64,000 bases of DNA from Gymnopilus junonius (GCA_015501075.1 JADNYJ010000062.1:62001-126000), one strand, 5' to 3'; shown: positions 27,286-38,895, numbered from the stretch's first letter. A program made the numbers and translations. Notes: generated from the letters alone by a model not told the origin.

Positions 27286-29006
27286 TTAAAGTAAGCTAAA
27301 GTAACTCTCCATGACACGGAGAAACATCCTGCTCGCCATGTCATCAAGCAAAATATGTGTGGCATGTGTAGAAGACCTTGACGCGGTGATATTATCATGT
27401 GATACATCGTTAGAGGAACAAAATGTCTCCCCAGATGTATTATAACAGGCGAATTTGCTCTGGGTAGGGCACCTGTTCGATGCACGATAGTCTTCCTGGT
27501 GTCGAGGCAGGTCAGTCTCCATTCTGAACATAACATCATCAGTCAGGACAGCTTCCTCCTTGCTCCTTTGTCGATCTTGCCGACTGAGAAAGCCAACGAA
27601 ATAATTCAAGGTTGTTCGTTGAAGGACTTGCAGTTGACTTAACTTCGAGTTGTCCGGATCGGCCTCAGAAACGGGGTTAGAAGTACCCATTGAGTCGCCA
27701 CCTCTTGTTTGAGTTGCAATGAGAATATGCAAAATGCTACAAAGATACCAAAAGCTGTCTTTTACTGCAAGGTGCCTCAGCCGTCGAATTTTGTCGCGGT
27801 TCCTCTGTATTTCAGCAACAGGCTCTGTAAGAATTTCGTCCAAATGGCGCAGAGACTCCAAGACCAAAGAATGAACTAAAAGAGAAACGTCGAGTGAGAT
27901 ATCTTTGCACGTAATTGACGCCTGTCGGTGTGTAGCAGGTGCATTGTTTTGCGCCAGAGGCATTCGAGAGCAAGTATGTACAGTAGAGATTATGCTCTGA
28001 AAAAATGCTAGCAATAGCGGTCGTCCGTCGACTTGCTCGACAGAGCCATTATTCGGATAAGGCAGTTGTAGAGGATATAGATTTCTTGCGGAAAGAAGAA
28101 GAACAAATAGATGACAGGCATGAGGATACCAGATTTTAGCTGCATTAAAATTGTGCTCAACGGTGTCTGGTCATTTGCAAAAGGAAGTTCGGTTGAATTG
28201 GGTTGGACGAGAGGAAGCGATCTGTCCATTACCAGTCGCAGCAAAACGTCGAGGGTTTGCAGACGTTCAAAATTCATGTCCTTTTTGACAGTATAGTCCA
28301 ATGAGACAGAAAGAGCGTCAATGCACCGACGAGTAGCAGAAAGAAACGCGTTTTGAGGGAATTCAGGTCGGTCGTGCAGAACTGCTAGCTCGAAAAAAGT
28401 GTTCAAAGCCTGGAACAACTTTCCGCCTGCAAGCGAAGATTTGAAAGTATGGCCTTGTACAGATCAAACTGAGACCACCGGGAAAAGGAAATGTGATGGC
28501 ACAAACACGCACCAGAAAATAGACCTTGGATTGCCTTCAAGTTGACGGAGCTCTCTGGGAGGCCTGTGTATTTGCTCGGCTCGTCTATCGGTCCCTGTTT
28601 TTGCTTGGACTTCTTCTTGGTGGGCACATCCGGCTGCAATGAAACGTCACTGTGTTTTGAGGTGTCGTCTATTTCTGTAGTCCTTGCAGCAGGACGATGC
28701 ATATCGAGAAAATGATCTGGTGGCAAAAGAAATCAGAACATTTGGAAAGGAGACATTTTGATAATTTCCGTACGTGTTTGCGCAGCCTCGAAATTGTCCT
28801 TGAGCCTTTGACATTCATTTTCTAAATCCAAGGCTCGGTTTTTCCATAAATCGTCTTGGGGTGAATGGGTGTGAAATGCCAATCTTAAATCACGAACATG
28901 GTCTATACTCAATTTGTTGAGAAGACTAGAAGCAGTGGCATGCTACAAGGTAGTAATCCTCACCAAAACAAGTCTGGTTTGGTGGCTTGCACTTCAGGAT
29001 CGCCAT
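27286..29006 (-). CDS. Candidate Mei4/Rec24-like meiotic double-strand-break protein
   Basis: A five-exon model, 29006-28964, 28902-28774, 28716-28513, 28453-28116 and 28035-27286, gives 487 residues with every junction in phase. The N-terminus AMAILKCKPPNQ, then HVRDLRLAFH and DDLWKNRALDLENECQRL, resembles the first conserved Mei4 motif (a short helix ending in KP, a Leu-rich stretch, then a Trp-containing coiled coil). A Lys/Gln-rich linker follows, then helical sequence (KLFQALNTFFELAVLHDRPE, VMDRSLPLV, LLLAFFQSIISTV). In yeasts and mouse Mei4/Rec24 works with Rec114 to allow Spo11 breaks. The identity rests on remembered motif resemblance and is tentative. Exon 4/5 splice sites are weak, and the true start may lie one exon upstream, near 29080. 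A generic helical protein is the alternative. Confidence 0.5.
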
Positions 29007-29479
29007 TGCCTGATCCACGTAAAGGAGTCTACACCAAGAATGACAAAAATTAAAATGTTGGACGAACGATTAGGATCCGGATGCGGTTCATGTCTTGAAC
29101 CATGGATGTCAGATGAAGAGGCGGGAAACGACCCACACAGGCGTGATGCGAATACATAATTACGTGTCAAACAGTTTGGTCATCCTTCAGCCTGACTACT
29201 GGCACTATTATGCCATTAATCAGGCTGATCAAGTGAATATTAAAAGACAGCGACTACACGTAACAAAGCAGAATGAAGTTTATGTACAAGAACGAAACGA
29301 TCCTATGTAAACAGGTTCTTTCCAACAGCCAAGTTAAATGCGGTCAAAAAGCGGCGTCACCAGGTAAGCACGCCAGCCAAACAGGCAGAAAGGTCTTCGG
29401 GTCTCTGTATTAGAAGTGCTCGTGAAAAATCAAAAGAAGAGGACATACCATCAATCACGAATTTTAATGGCAAATCTAC
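29007..29479. other. Intergenic: 470 bp
   Basis: Between two minus-strand genes: 3' flank of the PHD gene and upstream region of the Mei4 candidate, possibly with a first exon around 29065-29090 (MNRIRILI). No other feature was seen. Confidence 0.45.
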
Positions 29480-32478
29480 CTACTCCTTCTGCAACTGAGA
29501 CCCTACTGAGCGTACGACAGGTGATTCTTCAAGGAATGAATGGTTTTGGCTCAGCGGTCTGGTCCTCGGAGGTGAATGGAGAGAACGACGTAGGACGGCA
29601 GCATCACCAGACCGTCGAATGGGCGAGTCGTCATATGGTCGATTGAAAAATTCATGGGAAGGCATGTGATGCGGTAGGTTATCGTCTACACCTAGGGACA
29701 TGCCAACGGAGGCTTTGCCTGGTCCACGTACGCTTGGCTTGGAAGGCGTCTGAAACAAACCTGCACTTCCGCGCGGCACCCAGGAATGGGATTTTGGAGT
29801 AGTGAACGGTGGGTGAAACTTGATTCCACGCGACGGGGTCGACGTTGGGTCGAAAGGTGACTCCTCTGGATATCCATCGTAATGGCTGCTGTATATCCTG
29901 ACTGGTGGAGCGGTATGCTTGGGTGTAGATGGCCCGGCTCTCGAAGATTCTACCCAAGGAGAATGGGAATCAGAAAGACCATGATACCCTCTCGTGGGCG
30001 TCCGTGGAACCCTCGACGACCAATGGGGGGAATCTTGCAATCCAGGTTGATAAAAGGGTGTATCCGAATACGGACGGATACTCGGCTCCTCGCTAGGCAC
30101 GAAAGTAGGCTCGCTCGTCAACACTTCATCTGGTTCAGTAGATGGAGAACGACTTCGGACGCATCGGCGACAAAACCAAGGATCCTCTTCTCTTCCTAGT
30201 TCGGCAATGTTCTTAATACCAATGCACTGCAGGTGGTACCAGGTCTGACAAGCGTCGCACTGCACAAGCTCTCGACCGTCGTCCCTGCCATTGCAAATAC
30301 AGACAACCTCGTCATCGTCCTCGTCATTCAATTCCTTCTGCCTCTTCCTTTGCCTGTAGGAAAGAGCTCGGACACTCCTCTTTGACAAGAAGGCGGCTAA
30401 AGCATCTGCTGGGTCACTGGGAAACTGCGTTCGTCGTATTGGTCCTTCTCTAGGACCATCTGGGTGAGCTATGAGCGGCACCATTTTCCCCCTTCCCGGC
30501 CGAGGTGGCTCTGGGACATAGTCGTAAGTGTCAGGCGTGAATTCTTGAGGCACAGAAGCAAGTTCCACTTCATCCTCATCATCCGAGTCACGATCCAGGA
30601 ATCTTTCAATCCATCGTAGGCGCTCTTCTTCTTCTGCTTTCGCAATCTCTAACCGCTCCTCCGTACGAACCCTCCACGGGAATTCGGTGTCTGGCCAATT
30701 TGGCTTCTCCATCTGATCGTCGGCGTTTTCAGGAACTCCTAGAGCTTTCTTGCTCGGAACTGCCTCGGTTGACTTTTTCTTCCTACGACTTTGGGCTCTC
30801 TTTTTACTAGGAGTGGACTCCGGGCTCGCAGGGGCAGTCAATTCCACTGATGGGACATCTAAAAGCACACGCCCCTTGCCCTCCAGTTCGACAGCGCAAA
30901 GTCTGGTGTTATTCTGCTGAGACGACTCTCTAAAAGCATCTAGTCGTTTTCGCTTCTTCAGCTCTTTCTCGCTAGGTGGAGCTTCTTCAGCCTCTTCCAG
31001 GAGAGAGACAATAGTGGATGAGCCCGCAACTGCGGAAGAGGGGAGGGAGATGGGTTGAGGTTGACGAACCCAGTCAGCCGTTCGCTAGTCGGGAGTTAGA
31101 TGTCATATATAACGGTGAAATACGACTCTTACATATCGCCCATACCCGCCAGCCATTAAGCTTTCTTCGAAGCTTTCCTCAGACGTTTCTTGAAAGAGCT
31201 TGAGACGTCGACCTTTCTGGGGACTTTCCATGATGCCAACGCTTCTCTCATTTTCGTCTTCCTCAAGATAACTGGGATCGGCTTCAGATAACGTTCGTTT
31301 TGAACGTTTCAGATAATCTGGACGGCGTTTTTCAGCTTCACGCATGAGGGCTAACTTGTCTTCCATCATCGACTGCCGAATTCGTTCCATCTCTCCGCCT
31401 GCCGCAGGAACTGGGTCTGAATTGGGCTTATTGAAAGATGAAATGGGCGGCGTAGACATAGAGGTCATGAAAACAGCCGATGGGCCAAGAGGTTGGGAAA
31501 ATGAGAAGACGTCGTCGACAACGACCGGTCCTGCAGCAGACAATGCAGTCGGTGGCTTGGCACCATTGCTGCCAATGGATGACTTGGCCACAAAAGGAGA
31601 GGAAAGGGTTACTGAGGGTTTGGGACGCTCGGAGGGTGGGGTAGAAGATCTGGAAGTTCGAGACACAGTGGCGCCAGAACGAGGATCAGCAAGGTCGGCC
31701 TTTGCCCTGTGAGAAATGAATTTGGTATAGGTGACCTGGAAGAGAAATGAGTGAGAAAATAACATACGAGTGCTGTTTTGGAGTGGCGAAGTCATGAGAA
31801 GAGGAAGGAATACTAGGGTCCTTGAGTTACAGCATTCCTGCAATGGAATATTATTACTTACAAATACGGAGGTATCGCAGACCCAGTTGGGTCTAGAGGG
31901 ATATTACTTGAGAAATGTGGGCTGTCAACGATGGTTAACATCTGGACGATTTACGTTTGGGATGGACCGCATGCACCTAGATTCTGGTGTTATACATTGA
32001 TGCAACGCAGATTGAGGACGACTTGTATGGCCTTCAACGCCTCTGGAAAGAAAGGTAGTCAACATGTGGCTTCATTCAAGAGGGTTGCACGGAGATTCAC
32101 ATATCTCTGCTCCCGGAAGGCCGATTCTGCGACGTCGATGGAATAGAAGTACTGCAGATAGTTCAATCTTGAGACCGTAGATGACGAAAAAAAAAAGCAA
32201 TTCACCCATTTGGGACGGGCGACTCTGGAGAATGTGCTCGATCATGGACGTAGCGGCCAAGAGTGTTGGGACTTGAGGATGAAGGGGTCATTAACGCAAA
32301 TATGGGTAGCAAAAGGCCAAATACCTCTGGGGAGTGGGTAGATGGGAATACTGTCTGGCTGAGAAGGCGGGGAGAAGACCCTGGGGATGTTCAATGCTAT
32401 GTTGGATTCGATAAGGGTCTGTGGGATGAAGGCAAAGGCATAAATGACTGACAAGGGTGCGGCGGGTTTTTCATCCAT
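29480..32478 (-). CDS. PHD-finger protein
   Basis: An eight-exon model, 32478-32273, 32224-32206, 32151-32091, 32042-31996, 31941-31862, 31812-31768, 31706-31133 and 31084-29480, gives 878 residues with all phases consistent. The C-terminal half carries one PHD finger near 30310-30160: CICNGRDDGRELVQCDACQ, WYHLQCIGI and PWFCRRC. PHD fingers read histone H3 tails, so a chromatin role is likely. An acidic, Glu-rich helix with ERLEIAKAEEEERLRWIERF lies before it, and basic KKRKR and RRKKK stretches could be nuclear signals. The rest is low-complexity. The 5' exons encode YFYSIDVAESAFREQRYVNL and ALKAIQVVLNLRCIN, which look like a folded helical domain I do not recognise. Exon 2 is only 19 bp. 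If the upstream exons are wrong, the start would be the ATG at 31941. Confidence 0.75.
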
Positions 32479-32691
32479 TGAAAGCGAGTCGAAAACAAGA
32501 ACTGTGTTATGTGTGTTTGGTTTATAAATGAGAAAAAGAGAGAGTGGAGGAGGAGGAGAAGGTGTATCGCGGGTGAGACTGATTAAATTGGTCAATGTTC
32601 ATTTCCCTGTCCATTTCCGTTATGTAATCGACTACTAATTAGTCTCCGAGTCACGTTCATTCGTCCCTCGCCCTCTTTCTTTCCTCCAGCC
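32479..32691. promoter_or_regulatory. Divergent promoter, PHD gene and YJU2
   Basis: 213 bp separate the two start codons. The YJU2 side has a pyrimidine-rich stretch (about 32660-32690) just before its ATG. No TATA box was seen. Confidence 0.55.
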
Positions 32692-33688
32692 ATGTCTGAA
32701 CGTAAAGGTGTGTTATTCCGTCCTCCTGCAAACCGTGTTTCCCGTTACTTACACAAATATGTCTAGTGCTCAACAAATATTTCCCTCCGGACTTCGATCC
32801 GGAGCTCATTTCCCGTAGGAAACATCCAAAGAGCTCCCAGCAGGTCGTCCGTCTCATGGCCCCGTTCTCGATGCACGTCTCTCTTTTTTTTTTCACTGCT
32901 GTAATTGTAATTTATCATTAACATCCATGTAACAGGCGATGTAATACCTGCGGTGAATATATCTATAAAGGAAAGAAATTCAACGCCCGTAAGGAAACTG
33001 TCGAAGGGGAGGACTACCTTGGGATCAAGATCTTCCGTTTCTACATAAAGTGGTAAGTGACGTGTATCTCTCTTCTCCGTTTCTTCTTACTTACTTCTAC
33101 TCTAGTACGCTGTGTTCTGCTGAAATCACCTTCAAGACAGATCCCAAGAACACTGATTACGCTGCTGAGCACGGTGCCTCTCGAAACTTTGAACCATGGC
33201 GGGACGAAAAGGCGGAGGAAGAGGATCGACTTGCCAAACTTGAAGAGGAGGAGAACAACCCAATGAAGGTTCTCGAGAACAAAACAGTTGATTCTAAACG
33301 AGAGATGGATATCTTGGACGCTCTACAAGATATCCGCGCCAGAAACGCTCGAAATGAACGCGTTGGACAGTCCGACGATCTCCTCTCACGACTTGCCCTA
33401 CAAGAAGTCGAGGACGAAGAGGATGCTGAGCGTAAACGCTTGGAAGAAGCAGATGAGAAGCTGGTCGAGGAAGTCTTTTCAAAGATTCAATCGGGCTCGT
33501 CGTCGGTGACTGTAAAAAGAAAGGCGGATGAGAAGGAACCTCCAGCGCACGCATTACTATCCGATGCCGCACGCGCTCTGATCGCGTCAACAGCCGCAGC
33601 TGTACCGGCGGTAAAAAAGCGGAAGACGGAGGGCAAGAATTCTTTGGGTATTAAGGTAGTGAAGAAGAAGAAAGTTACTGCAACATGA
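32692..33688 (+). CDS. YJU2: Splicing factor YJU2 (Cwc16/CCDC94 family)
   Basis: Yju2 joins the spliceosome before branching and leaves after Prp16 acts. Exons 32692-32707, 32767-32872, 32936-33052 and 33106-33688 give 273 residues in frame. Conserved parts are [28 protein letters not shown], the zinc-binding pairs CNTC and [30 protein letters not shown] and NNPMKVLEN. The C-terminus is a Glu/Lys-rich helix and a basic tail with KKRK. The second intron fits only with a GC donor (GCACGT) and an AG acceptor; no GT donor keeps the conserved SMRCNTC in frame. Confidence 0.97.
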
Positions 33689-34097
33689 GGCATCTTCGAA
33701 GAATACTTTGCCAAGCCACCCATCGGATTCACATTGGGCCTCTTTATCGACGACCAGCGCCCCAAGTCCTTATCACGGACGCGAAAGGATATCAGCGGGC
33801 GCCTTAAGAGTCGCATTATGGTTGTAAAATAGGGATCCAACTTATTATTGAGGTCGTTCCTCGTACCAGGGTATGAAAATTGGGTATTTACTTTTACGCG
33901 TTATTAACGAGTTGGTGGGTATGTATGTACACTTATATACATAAAACAGGACTTTGCGTATCGTGCGGTACATAAAATGATAAATACAGTACATGGACCT
34001 GTGTTAGTTGGTTCAAACTTGCGATCTCTATTAAGGACAAATTAAAGACAGGTTATACAAGGGAGTCCACAACGACAACAACAAACGAATAAGAGGG
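33689..34097. other. Convergent 3' flanks of YJU2 and DOT1
   Basis: About 410 bp, AT-rich, with TATATACATAAAA-like words around 33930-33980 that could serve in 3'-end formation. No gene was seen. Confidence 0.5.
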
Positions 34098-36297
34098 TCA
34101 TTTCCGTGATCGAGAGCTACGAAATGTTCTAGGATGTAAACTGTCAAATTTCTCCTTGATCTTGGCATAGCCCTCACGGTCAACTCTGTGGAGATAATAA
34201 GTTCCGCCGTTGTTTCCCCAGGAAACGCTCCCAGAGTGGTATGGTCTCTCTGTGACATCGAAAATGGCACTGATGTCGTCAACCTGCAAAGGAAGGGTCA
34301 ATCAAACAAGCGAGGTAGGAACGGAAGAACTACGTACATTACGCATCGTAACACGAGCATTGATGGAGCTCACAAAAGGCGACAACGAAATCACAATGGC
34401 CCCTTCTTTAAGGTCCAGGAATTTAGGCCGCAAGGCCTCATTCACTGTGCTGTAGGTCAGCAAATAAAAAAAAGGATGCGTGGGGGAAAAGGTTACTGAC
34501 AGCTCTCTTCAAATACCTTGTTGTCGACCAACACCACGTCCGCCTTGGAAATGAGCTCATCCACTCTTTTGCTTTGGAGCATATCGCCTTCTTCAAGCTC
34601 CATCCCGCCCACGTTGACTCCCCACATCCGACAGCGAATTTTCATCTGCTCGACCATATCACGAGCGACTCGTGCAGGATGAGGCATCAGCTCAACGCCG
34701 TAACTCTTGCATCCTGTCTGCAGACTGGCTTGGACGACAACATTGCCCACGCCACTGCCAAGATCGAGGAAAAGGCTGTCTTCACGCAGGTTGGTGATTG
34801 AAATCATTTCATGGGCAAGGGAAGGCATCAGTTCTCCATAGACAGTACTTGAGAACGCTTCATATTGTTTGAGGCTCGGTACATTGGGTCCCACTGCCCG
34901 TTGATAGTTCTCTTCAATGATGCGCATCAGTACCTTTTCTGGCATACCCGTTTGTTCCCATTTATCCACGGTGGCCATCATAGGATTTTGAAGAAGAGGT
35001 GCATCAGCGTGGGGATCTGGTGGGAGAGGTGGGTATTTAATTTCGTGTAATGCAGCGTTGACCTTTTTCATAGCCTTGAGGAATAATGGGCCATCTTGGA
35101 GATTAATGGCACGTTGTACAGCACGGAGAAGAGGCAGACGATCAACAGTACTGGTCTCGGAAGGTGCAGAGGACAGTGACGTCAGCTGCGACAGGTCACT
35201 AAAACTAGAAAGACTGGAGAGAGAGGAACTGGCGGAAGAATGGGGAGGGGATGGAGAGGGAGAAGGGAAGGGGAAGGAGAGGGTGGAGGGGTCACCGCCT
35301 CTGACAAAGTGGCTGATGGTATAGGTCCGAAGATATACTGGAGTTTCTCAGGACATAATCTGGAGAGAGGAATGTTTTAAAAAGCGGACGATTCATAGAA
35401 AGAGAAGCTGACATTCTACTATGGTGTATAATGTTCTTTCCAAATCCATTATTGGATTGTAGTGATCCTTGTCTTTGGGCGCTAACAGAATAAATCTGGA
35501 GAGGGAAAATGAATGGTTGAACGAGAAGGGTGAGATCTAGCAGTAAGGCTCACCTTTCTGAGGCATCCCGGTTCGGATATTCTAGTTCTACTACTGGGTA
35601 GTTGGTAAAATGTGGCTCGAATGACTTGTCATTAGGGTTGCTGGGATTCGTAAAGTCTAAAACAATGGAGTTGGAAAGGGGCACACGAAGGGCTAAGGAA
35701 GAACATACAAGACTTGTAGGATTTCATAAGTCTCCTGACGACCATTTCGGAGCTGAGGTGGTTGGGACCTGGGGTGCCATCTTCTTTTGTGCGCCAGACT
35801 CTCTGGCGAAGAGGGGGGAGGGAGTCCGGGGGAGGGAAGAGGGAGGTGGAACGGGAGCGACTGCTGCGATAGATGGGCTCTGGAGAGGAGGGCTGGGTGC
35901 GATGGCGACTGGCAGCGCGGGAAGAGGTCTTGGAAGAGGCGGTTCTGCGGCGAGGCGGCTTGTCCTTGTTGGAGGCGGTGCGGAGTCGCTTGACCTGGCG
36001 CGGGAGGTCCGAGGCGGAGACGGAGGAGGCGGGGAGGGACTTGCGCTTGAGGGACGGGCAGGAGCTGGGCGGGCTGGACAGCGGCGACGAATGCGAGGAC
36101 GGCGCGGGGGATGAGGACGGCGGCACGGACAGCGAGGATGCCGTGCTGCTGCTGCGCTGTGGGGTGGCCGGACGACGTGTCAGACGCGTAGTAACGACGA
36201 CCGGAGACGGCGAGGACGCGCCCGGCTTGGACAACTTTGAGGGGGAAAAGAAACTCATGTCGGACGACGAGCGGACGACGGGCGGCGACGAGAGCAT
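34098..36297 (-). CDS. DOT1: Histone H3K79 methyltransferase DOT1
   Basis: Dot1 methylates Lys79 of histone H3 in nucleosomes, using S-adenosylmethionine, without a SET domain. Exons 36297-35709, 35656-35554, 35495-35413, 35337-34501, 34444-34338 and 34283-34098 give 634 residues in frame. The first 200 residues are Ser/Pro/Arg-rich with basic runs that suit nucleosome or DNA contact. The catalytic core shows YGELMPSLAHEMISI, the cofactor motif DLGSGVGNVVVQAS, GVELMPHPARVA, EGDML and ADVVLVDNKVFEES. The last motif has Asp where human and yeast enzymes have the first Asn of VNN. The end SSRSRK is basic. The start could also be the ATG at 36258. Confidence 0.95.
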
Positions 36298-36386
36298 TCT
36301 GGCGACTAATTCGCAAAAAACAATGTGAAATCAATTCAAGCACCCCCTCATATTGCGGAGTTTCAATTCGCTTGCCATTGTTCCCC
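36298..36386. promoter_or_regulatory. Very short divergent promoter, DOT1 and ABC transporter
   Basis: Only 89 bp lie between the two start codons, or 128 bp if DOT1 starts at 36258. Any regulatory sequence must serve both genes or lie inside coding sequence. Confidence 0.6.
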
Positions 36387-38895
36387 ATGCCCGCCGTGCA
36401 GCACACCAGACTCGGCCTCTGGGATCTTTATGAGGACACATCGTACAACCACTCGCCGCCGCGCGAGTTCTGGGCGGTCTATGTCCATGCCGTCCCCTTC
36501 GTCTGGCGCATGGTCTGCGAGATCGTGTCCATACGCCAATGCTCGTTCTTGCTCGTCTGCTATGTTCTTGTGCTCCTGCTCTCGTCCGTCGTCCCAGCCA
36601 TCGCCCTCTCCTACTCGGGCCAGCTTCTTTCTATCGTCCAGTCTGCCGTCGAGCACAGGTCCATTGACACCCGTCTCCTCGTCTCCGTCGTCTTTGGCAC
36701 TTTTCTCTCCTCCTCTGCCAACCATCTCTTAGTCTTCGCCAGTCGCCAGATATCCAGGCCCCTCCAGAAGCGCATCAAGCTCCATTATTCTGTCCACATA
36801 TTCCGTGCCTTCGTCCGTCTTGATGTCCCCACCTTTCATGACCCCGCAGTGCAGCGCCAGCTCGAGCAATCCTTTCCCTCTTACCAGCAAAGCACCATGG
36901 CTTTTACCACTATTGTCGTCATCCTAAATATCGTGACCACAGCCATCCAGCTCGCGTCCCAATTCTTCGTCTTGGTTCGCCTTCTTCGCGACCAAACAGA
37001 CGGTCCCCTGCTTGCTTTTCTCTGCTTTCTACTCGCTTTTTACCAGCGTCCCACCACGCACAAGCTCTTCCTTAAAAACAGAGTGTGGGCTGCTACCACT
37101 AGAAATGAGGATTATCTCCGGTCTGAAGGACTCAAACAAGTGGCTAGCAACCCTGTTCACCGCCAAGAAATCGTTGCCTCAGGGATTGCACCTTTTCTCT
37201 TGGCCCGCAAGTTCCCAGTCTCCTCTCAGTTATCCTACTTATCCTCAACCTTCATGCACAGAATATCGTGACATTGTTACTCGCTTGTCCACGCGCGCAG
37301 GCGACTTCTATGATGTCGTCTTTGATGACGCCGGGCAAGGCCTTTTCCGATTAATCCTGTTTCCAGAATTGCTCCGCAGCCTTCCAGAGGTAATCTCCCC
37401 AACGCTTGGAAGTATACCTGATGTGCTGAACGGGGACATCATTATAGCTGATATTTGCAATCCGCGCGGTGCAGCAGCCTGCTTCCATTCCGCTTTCTCT
37501 TGCTTCTCTCACTTTGATTACCCAAACATCACGATCTTTCGCTCAGACAGCGTTCGCTCTCGTCGATGAAACAGACTCCATTGCTGACACGCTCTCCAAA
37601 GTTGTACAGCTCTACGAAGTTGCAAAAATCCCAAATCGTGTAAAAGTCGCGCCTTCCAAAAACGCTGAACAACACGATATTGACGACCCGGACGACCCAT
37701 TGCTTGGCCGACCATTTCCCGAAGATCAACGAACACTGCAGTTCGGCATCAGTGTCGAGTTTCGCAAAGTTAGTTTCAAGTATCCCGGAAGCGAAATTTG
37801 TGCCCTCCATAATATAAGCTTCAAGTCGAAAAGGGGCAACTCTGTGTATGCCAGCTCCTTGTATTCAACTTGTCATAATTTTTCTTAATCCGCTATCTAG
37901 GTCATTGTCGGCAACAATGGATCAGGGAAGAGCACAATTCTCAAGCTCATATCCCGGTTATACGACCCAACAGAGGGTCAAATCCTTATCGATGGCATTG
38001 ATATAAAAACCATCCGGCTCGCTGACCTTCGACGCTCGATTTCCGTCTTATTCCAAGACTATTCTCTTTTCCCTCTTTCTGTTTGTATACTTCTCTTTGT
38101 GTGTGACTTTCTTACTTACTTGGTCTTATGTAGATCAAAGACAACATCGGCCTAGGTGATCCACCTCATTCAGCTGACCTCTCCAAAATCCAACAAGCCG
38201 CTCGCTTGGCGGCGCAGACACCTTCATTGAGCGTCTGCCCGATAATTACGATACCTACCTTGATCGTCCTGTGCAGGATTATTATTCTGGCCTTCCAGAG
38301 GGAAGCACCAATGCACATGGGCTACCTGTGGATTATTCACGAGTGAGAGAAGCTGCACGCATACAAAGCGCAGAGAGTGGTGGCAGTGCGGGTAATAGGG
38401 GTGTAAGCGGTGGTCAGATGCAGAGGATTGCGCTGTAAGTCATGCCAGGCTCGTTTTGGATTGTCTGAGCTAACTATGCTTCCGACAAGGTCAAGAACAT
38501 TTATGCGTTCGGTGGTTTCAGAAGAAAGTGTAGGGCTGTTGCTCTTCGACGAACCCTCAGCCAGTCTGGACCCTGCAGCAGAGCATGGTAGGTCTTGCAT
38601 ATGCTTTCTGCTCAGTTGGATATTCATGGCCATATTTCAGATTTGTTCGAGCGCCTTCGCAAGCTACGTGGAAACAAGACTATGATATTCTCATCCCACC
38701 GCTTCGGTAACCTCACTAGACATGCGGATCTCATACTGTAAGCATCCCTCATGATTTCTTCCTTCGAAATTTCATTGCTATTGTAGATATATGGATGACT
38801 CCAAAGTTGTAGAGGAGGGCACACATGACCAATTAATTCGCAAGAATGGCGAATATGCTCACATCTGGGATTTGCAGGCACGCGCTTTTTTATAA
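36387..38895 (+). CDS. ABC transporter with one nucleotide-binding domain
   Basis: Exons 36387-37206, 37262-37389, 37475-37843, 37901-38080, 38134-38434, 38490-38587, 38641-38737 and 38787-38895 give about 700 residues. The N-terminal half has several hydrophobic segments (CSFLLVCYVLVLLLSSVVPA, IVVILNIVTTAIQLASQFFV), as in a half-transporter. The ATPase shows Walker A GNNGSGKST, Q-loop LFQDYSLFP, signature GVSGGQMQR, Walker B GLLLFDEPSASLDP and switch SSHR. About 40 extra residues lie between the helical part and the signature. Intron 1 uses a GC donor with the strong consensus GCAAGT. Exon 5 needs one extra base near 38203-38212 to keep QQAARL in frame with GADTFIERLPDNY. Substrate and membrane are unknown. 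Confidence 0.86.

Noticed and set aside
27255..27295. Possible tRNA T-loop (GGTTCAAATCC on the minus strand)
   Set aside because: The flanking bases do not pair as a T-stem and no D or anticodon arm was found.
35338..35412. Suspected frameshift in DOT1
   Set aside because: The first acceptor considered broke the frame; using the AG at 35338-35339 restores phase and all six exons sum to a multiple of three.
35602..36328. Plus-strand Gly/Glu/Arg-rich frames of 150-170 codons
   Set aside because: Antisense shadow of the GC-rich, Ser/Pro-rich first exon of DOT1.
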